From Cyclobacteriaceae bacterium YHN15 (GTDB lineage: Bacteria > Bacteroidota > Bacteroidia > Cytophagales > Cyclobacteriaceae), in NCBI GenBank assembly GCA_003797895.1, contig RKQB01000007.1, positions 124,001-188,000 of the forward strand: a stretch of 64,000 nucleotides of DNA. The letters run 5' to 3'. Both the position numbers and the translations under genes were made by a program. Of the stretch, positions 59,963-64,000 are shown piece by piece. The notes under the pieces were generated by a model that saw only the letters and a list, made by a program, of their open reading frames with translations, did not search any database and was not told where the DNA came from. The number at the start of each line of letters is the position of its first letter. Position 1 is the stretch's first letter.

Positions 59963-61276
59963 TTATTTCTTTTTATAGGTTATTTTTATGGGAACACCTT
60001 CAAAATCAAAGTTTTCCCTCAACCTGTTCTCCAGGTACCTGGTATAAGGCTCTTTGATATATTGGGGAAGGTTGCAAAAGAAAGCAAAAACAGGGTTTTT
60101 CGTAGGCAATTGGGTGATATATTTGATTTTGATATACTTCCCTTTATTGGCTGGTGGCGGATATTTCTCTATTTCAGGCAGTAAAATTTCGTTCAGTTTG
60201 GAGGTGGGAACCTTCCTGGTTTTATTTTGATACACTTTTACCGCCAATTCTATGGCCTGAAAAATCCTTTGTTTGGTTTCTACAGAAGTAAAGATGATGG
60301 GTATCCATCTGTTTACGCCCAATTTCTCCAACATATCTTTCTTTATACCATCCATGGTCTTGTGGTCTTTTTCAATCAGATCCCACTTATTGACCATGAT
60401 CATAATGCCCTTGTTGTTTTTTATTCCTAATGAAATCAAATTGACATCCTGTGCTTCCAGCCCCCTGGTGGCATCCACCATGACGATCAGGACATCTGAT
60501 TCTTCCAGGGTCCTCAGTGATCTCATCACTGAATAAAACTCAATATCTTCTTTTACTTTGGCTTTTTTCCGGATACCGGCAGTATCTGTGATGATAAAAT
60601 CCTGTCCATATAGTTTGTACCGGGTATGGATGGCATCACGGGTAGTCCCTGCTTCATCAGTAACAATGGACCTTTCCGTACCCAAAAGCGCATTCAAAAA
60701 GGATGATTTACCTACATTAGGACGTCCCAAAATGGCGATTTTTGGAATCCCCTCATCAGGATCTTCATTTCCTTCATCAGGGAAATGCTTGATTACCTCA
60801 TCCAAAAGATCACCTGTACCGCTTCCGCTAACAGCTGCAATGGGAAATACATCATTGTCTCCCAACCCCAATCCATAAAATTCCGCTGCTAACAAAGATT
60901 TTTCAGGGCTATCAGCCTTGTTGGCTACTATAAATATGGGCTTTTTAGACCCTCTAAGTACATTTGCAAATTCTTTGTCAAGATCGGTCAGGCCGTCATG
61001 GCAATCCACTACCAAAAGGATCACATTGGCCTCTTCAATGGCCAACTTCACCTGTTTCCTGATTTCAGCTTCAAATACATCATCAGATCCGGTCACATAC
61101 CCTCCGGTATCAATGACCGAAAAGAATTTCCCTCCCCATTGGGCATGACCATAATGTCTGTCACGGGTCACCCCACTTACATTATCCTCTATGGCTTTCC
61201 TCTCTTCCACCAATCTATTAAAAAAGGTAGATTTACCCACATTAGGCCTACCTACTATTGCTACAATATTTGCCAT
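59963..61276 (-). CDS. der: ribosome-associated GTPase Der (EngA)
   Basis: Encodes 437 residues with two tandem GTPase domains and a C-terminal KH-like domain, the signature of Der, which is essential for 50S assembly. P-loop 1 is GRPNVGKSTFFN (about 8-19), switch II DTGGY, and NKAD. P-loop 2 is GRPNVGKSSFLNALL (about 184-198), DTAGI and NKWD. The KH domain follows with FFCNLPQYIKEPYTRYLENR. It lies 13 nt from era, so the two GTPase genes are cotranscribed. Length is normal. Confidence 0.97.
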   Translation of the reverse strand: MANIVAIVGRPNVGKSTFFNRLVEERKAIEDNVSGVTRDRHYGHAQWGGKFFSVIDTGGYVTGSDDVFEAEIRKQVKLAIEEANVILLVVDCHDGLTDLDKEFANVLRGSKKPIFIVANKADSPEKSLLAAEFYGLGLGDNDVFPIAAVSGSGTGDLLDEVIKHFPDEGNEDPDEGIPKIAILGRPNVGKSSFLNALLGTERSIVTDEAGTTRDAIHTRYKLYGQDFIITDTAGIRKKAKVKEDIEFYSVMRSLRTLEESDVLIVMVDATRGLEAQDVNLISLGIKNNKGIMIMVNKWDLIEKDHKTMDGIKKDMLEKLGVNRWIPIIFTSVETKQRIFQAIELAVKVYQNKTRKVPTSKLNEILLPEIEKYPPPANKGKYIKIKYITQLPTKNPVFAFFCNLPQYIKEPYTRYLENRLRENFDFEGVPIKITYKKK

Positions 61277-61289
61277 TGTTTTCTATGCT

Positions 61290-62180
61290 TTATTGGTCGT
61301 AACCAAATTTTCTTAATTTGTTTTTGTCTTTCCTCCAATCATCGGCCACCTTCACAAAGGTTTCCAGGAAGATTTTCTTGCCAAAGAATTTTTCCATTTC
61401 TTCCCGTGCCTGTATTCCAACACGCTTCAATGCCTTTCCACCTTCTCCGATAATGATTCCTTTCTGGCTGTTACGTTCCACATATATGATGGCCCGAACC
61501 CGGATGATTTTCTCCTCTTCAAAAAAATCCTCAATTTCCACTTGCGTGCTGTAAGGGATTTCCTTTTTATAATTCAAAAAGATTTTTTCCCGCACAATTT
61601 CGGAAGCAAAGAAGCGCTCCGGCCTGTCGGTAAGTTCATCTTTATCATAAAATGGGGGGTGATCGGGAAGTCTATCCAGTATTTCCTGCAGGATGCGTTC
61701 GGTATTGAAACTCTCGGTAGCTGAGATAGGGATAACCGTCTCGGCTTTGATTCTTTGGGTCCAATAAGCTGTCACATCCTCTAATTGATTCTCCTTTGAA
61801 AGGTCAATTTTGTTGATGACAAGTAGCACAGGAACCCCTGAATTGTTGATCTTTTCAATTACGTCTTCTATTTCGGCGTCAGTTTCGAATAGATCGGTTA
61901 CGAAAAGAATCACATCTGCATCCTCCAGGGACATGTTGACAAAGCTCATCATGTTTTTGTGCAGCTCATACTTGGGCTTCAACATTCCGGGGGTATCCGA
62001 AAAAACAATCTGATAGTTGTCATCATTGATAATGCCCATGATCCGGTGACGGGTCGTCTGGGCCTTGGAGGAGATGATCGAAAGTCTCTCACCGATCAGC
62101 ACATTCATCAGAGTGGATTTGCCTACATTCGGTTTCCCTACTATGTTGACAAAGCCTGCTTTGTGTGATTTTTCGGTCAT
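61290..62180 (-). CDS. era: GTPase Era
   Basis: Encodes 296 residues: an N-terminal GTPase domain (GKPNVGKSTLMN, DTPGM, NKID) and a C-terminal KH domain (KGIIIGEGGKALKRVGIQAR). Era binds the 3' end of 16S rRNA and helps 30S maturation. Start at 62180 (MTEKSHKAGF) is preferred over an ATG 18 nt upstream, because Era proteins begin near there. A TACCTTTG box at 62203-62196 lies 15 nt upstream of that ATG. It is the first gene of the era-der pair. Confidence 0.96.
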   Translation of the reverse strand: MTEKSHKAGFVNIVGKPNVGKSTLMNVLIGERLSIISSKAQTTRHRIMGIINDDNYQIVFSDTPGMLKPKYELHKNMMSFVNMSLEDADVILFVTDLFETDAEIEDVIEKINNSGVPVLLVINKIDLSKENQLEDVTAYWTQRIKAETVIPISATESFNTERILQEILDRLPDHPPFYDKDELTDRPERFFASEIVREKIFLNYKKEIPYSTQVEIEDFFEEEKIIRVRAIIYVERNSQKGIIIGEGGKALKRVGIQAREEMEKFFGKKIFLETFVKVADDWRKDKNKLRKFGYDQ

Positions 62181-62395
62181 GACAATAATTTTTTGCAAAG
62201 GTACTTCAAATTTTCGGTGCAGTCACACAATTTCGGCAAGAAACCAAAGAAAGTTTGGATTAATACGGGTAAAATGGGGAGTTGAAGATAAATTGAAGCC
62301 CATCATCCAAAATAAGGTCCATTAAAATAAGCTCCAAATTTTCAAAGGATATAGGTGTTTGGAATGGTCCTTCTAAAAATTATCTTAATTACTTA

Positions 62396-62427
62396 TTTGC
62401 ATCGTATGCGTAAAACCCTTACTTTTG
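62396..62427 (+). promoter_or_regulatory. promoter of the initiator tRNA gene
   Basis: TTTG (62396-62399), 20 nt, then TACTTTTG (62420-62427), a perfect Bacteroidota -7 box. The likely start point is about 62433, some 60 nt before the tRNA. The rest of 62199-62395 shows nothing else. Confidence 0.65.
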
Positions 62428-62495
62428 TACCACGATTTCAGCAAAAGCTGATTTAAGAGTTGGAAACAGTCGGTTTAAGCCGAAAAAAGATATAT

Positions 62496-62568
<73 letters not shown>

Positions 62569-62572
62569 CTTC

Positions 62573-62602
62573 AAAGGATACTGGAAACGGTATCCTTTTT
62601 TT
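62573..62602 (+). terminator. terminator after the initiator tRNA
   Basis: Arms AAAGGATAC/GTATCCTTT with an 8-nt loop, followed by a T run, 5 nt past the tRNA. Confidence 0.8.
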
Positions 62603-62620
62603 GTTCTAATCACTTCTCTG

Positions 62621-62671
62621 GAGGGCTCATATCCGCCGCGGCGGACACAGTTCGACCCTGTTCCCGCTACT
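62621..62671 (+). pseudogene. decayed 3' part of an initiator tRNA gene, interrupted by a palindrome
   Basis: It begins GAGGGCTCATA, like the anticodon arm of the intact tRNA. The perfect 14-bp palindrome TCCGCCGCGGCGGA (62632-62645) follows, then CACAGTTCGACCCTGTTCCC and GCTACT, a near copy of the T arm and acceptor 3' end. The last 15 nt (62657-62671) equal 62556-62570 exactly. No 5' half is present. A duplicated tRNA 3' end is what integrative elements leave when they insert into tRNA genes. Confidence 0.6.
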
Positions 62672-62674
62672 ACG

Positions 62675-62703
62675 AAGCCAAGCAGAAATGCTTGGCTTTT
62701 TTT
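62675..62703 (+). terminator. terminator after the tRNA remnant
   Basis: Perfect 10-bp arms AAGCCAAGCA/TGCTTGGCTT with a GAAA loop and a T run. It may be the original terminator of the host tRNA gene before an element inserted. The 130 nt between it and the next gene hold nothing recognisable. Confidence 0.8.
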
Positions 62704-62833
62704 GTTATTCCTGAATTCATGGAATCATTTTTTACGACAATAAATGTCATCTATCTCTGTTTCTTTTGTCTAAAGTTGAATTTCCAACTAAAAATGGGCA
62801 TCTTGTTTTAGGTTTTTAAATTTCAAATACAGG

Positions 62834-64000
62834 ATGAACCATAAGTTCCTCAAACCAAGACAGGCGCTAAACAAAGCATTTTTAAAAGTTAAACCTGTAA
62901 GAACCCAGATTGAAGTATTTAAGGATAATTTGATTCGCTTATTGGATCACATCAATGAAAGTGAAACTGAAGAGTTTCATAAGAACCTGGTCTCTGATTT
63001 TCTCAAAAGAACTTATTACGAGCCAGAATTCTCCATCAATACAAAGGGAAGAAATGATCTTGTCATTCATAATGGAAAAGATGGAAAAAGCCCTGTTGGT
63101 GTGATTCTGGAAACCAAAAAGCCTACCAACAAGGCTGAAATGCTTTCTCTTTCCCCCGAAGCCAAATCCATCAAAAGCCTCAATGTCAAATCCTTTCAGG
63201 AACTGGTATTATACTTTTTAAGAGAGCGCATCACTCAAAACAATTTGGAGATCAAGCACCTTGTGGTGACCAATATCTATGAATGGTTTGTATTTGATGC
63301 ATCGGTATTTGAAAAAGCTTTTGCCCAAAATAAGACCATGGTGAAAGACTTCAAGACTTTTGAAGCAAGAAGCTTGTCTGGTACGACCACAGACTTTTTC
63401 TATAAAGAAATCGCAGCTAGGGAGATTGAAAAAATGGATGGTGAAATTCCATTTACCTATTTTGACTTAAGAAATTATGATAAGCCTCTCCGGAATGCTG
63501 ATAAAAAGGATGATGTCAAGCTGATTGCACTTTTTAAGCTGCTCTCTCCTGAGCATATGCTCAAACTCCCTTTTACGAATGACAGCAACAGCCTTGATAA
63601 GCGATTCTACAGCGAACTGTTGCACATTATCGGACTTAGCGAAACCAAAGAAGGTGGCAAAAAGCTCATCGGAAGGAATAAGTTAGGAGAAAGACATGCA
63701 GGTTCTATCTTGGAAAATGCCATCTTAGAACTGGACAGTTTGGATAAGATTACCCGATTGGAAAGGCCTAGCCAATATGGAGACAGTTACGAAGAAAGGT
63801 TGTTCAATGTAGCCCTAGAACTGAGCATCACGTGGGTGAACAGAATCCTTTTCCTGAAACTACTCGAAGCTCAGTTGATCACCTATCATAAAGGAGACAA
63901 ATCTTATTCATTCCTTAATCTGGATAAGGTCAAAAATTACGATGACCTGAACAGTTTATTTTTTAAGGTCTTGGCCAGAAAGTATCAAGACAGGTCTGAG
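62834..64000 (+). CDS. type IIG-like restriction-modification enzyme, N-terminal part (DUF7149 type)
   Basis: 389 codons from ATG at 62834 with no stop before the right edge, so the 3' part is missing. It begins MNHKFLKPRQALNKAFLKVK. A PD-(D/E)xK nuclease site is likely: Asp75 in GRNDLVIHNG and Glu93-Thr-Lys95 in VGVILETKKPT. A helical region with LIALFKLLSPEHMLKLPFTN and LDKRFYSELLHIIGLSETKE follows, and then RILFLKLLEAQLITYHKGDK. I recognise this as the start of long single-chain Eco57I-type restriction-methylase proteins (about 1200 residues) common in Bacteroidota. The methylase motifs would lie beyond the edge. Position next to a tRNA with a duplicated 3' end suggests acquisition with a mobile element. 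Confidence 0.85.
   Translation, partial: MNHKFLKPRQALNKAFLKVKPVRTQIEVFKDNLIRLLDHINESETEEFHKNLVSDFLKRTYYEPEFSINTKGRNDLVIHNGKDGKSPVGVILETKKPTNKAEMLSLSPEAKSIKSLNVKSFQELVLYFLRERITQNNLEIKHLVVTNIYEWFVFDASVFEKAFAQNKTMVKDFKTFEARSLSGTTTDFFYKEIAAREIEKMDGEIPFTYFDLRNYDKPLRNADKKDDVKLIALFKLLSPEHMLKLPFTNDSNSLDKRFYSELLHIIGLSETKEGGKKLIGRNKLGERHAGSILENAILELDSLDKITRLERPSQYGDSYEERLFNVALELSITWVNRILFLKLLEAQLITYHKGDKSYSFLNLDKVKNYDDLNSLFFKVLARKYQDRSE

Noticed and set aside
61318-62325. Plus-strand frames overlapping era
   Set aside because: They are shadows of era and have no motif or expression signal.

Overview
The window looks like a chromosomal segment of a Bacteroidota bacterium, most likely from the Cyclobacteriaceae (Algoriphagus/Cecembia-like). 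The reasons are low-to-moderate GC, promoters with the Bacteroidota -7 box TAnnTTTG, few Shine-Dalgarno sites, a bacillithiol gene (bshA), a Bacteroidota-type carotenoid desaturase, a 488-residue alpha2-type glycyl-tRNA synthetase, a DksA-like protein with a degenerate finger, and many secreted or lipoprotein genes with short N-terminal signals. No rRNA, CRISPR array, transposase or integrase gene was seen.

Layout. 0-3 kb: housekeeping genes (cvpA start, yqeY-like, pdxJ, glyS). 3-6 kb: a gene-poor stretch of duplicated promoter/terminator cassettes, small secreted-protein genes and their decayed relatives, and dispersed palindromic repeats. 6-11.4 kb: an acidic lipoprotein, an orphan carotenoid desaturase, a patatin/methyltransferase pair and a VOC protein. 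11.6-18 kb: an alpha/beta hydrolase followed by a complete RND efflux system (adaptor, permease, TolC-like). 18-29.6 kb: envelope and metabolic genes (MltF-type lytic transglycosylase, RsmI-like methylase, amidohydrolase, esterase, ThuA-like, VanX-like, two SDR-type enzymes, fatty acid hydroxylase, bshA). 29.6-39 kb: a GH3/beta-lactamase fusion, then a tight unit of small membrane protein, mutL and two rhomboids, then rlmN. 39-50 kb: DUF5995, a TIM-barrel isomerase, App1-like, acyltransferase, a deleted LytTR gene, DapA-like aldolase with SSS symporter, a phosphoesterase, and trehalase with an MFS transporter. 50-62 kb: M1 peptidase, THUMP-like methyltransferase, asd, a large lamin-tail protein, a small unknown gene, DksA-like, scpB, SprT-like, a Glu-rich lipoprotein, der and era. 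62-64 kb: initiator tRNA-Met, a decayed tRNA 3' part, and the start of a type IIG-like restriction-modification gene.

Much of the window is ordinary core genome. Four places look most unusual. First, the 3-6 kb stretch holds two copies of one promoter-terminator cassette and at least one decayed paralogue. Second, a 52-codon gene at 43.4 kb appears to join the two ends of a LytTR regulator after an internal deletion. Third, the initiator tRNA is followed by a second, interrupted tRNA 3' part and then by a restriction-modification gene, as at an old integration site. Fourth, a near-perfect 53-nt hairpin with 25-bp arms lies at 37.6 kb. I found no multi-gene system that I can call new with confidence.

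Functions were assigned by recognising protein motifs and by gene context, with no database search. Start codons were often moved downstream of the longest possible frame where a signal peptide, family start or promoter argued for it.
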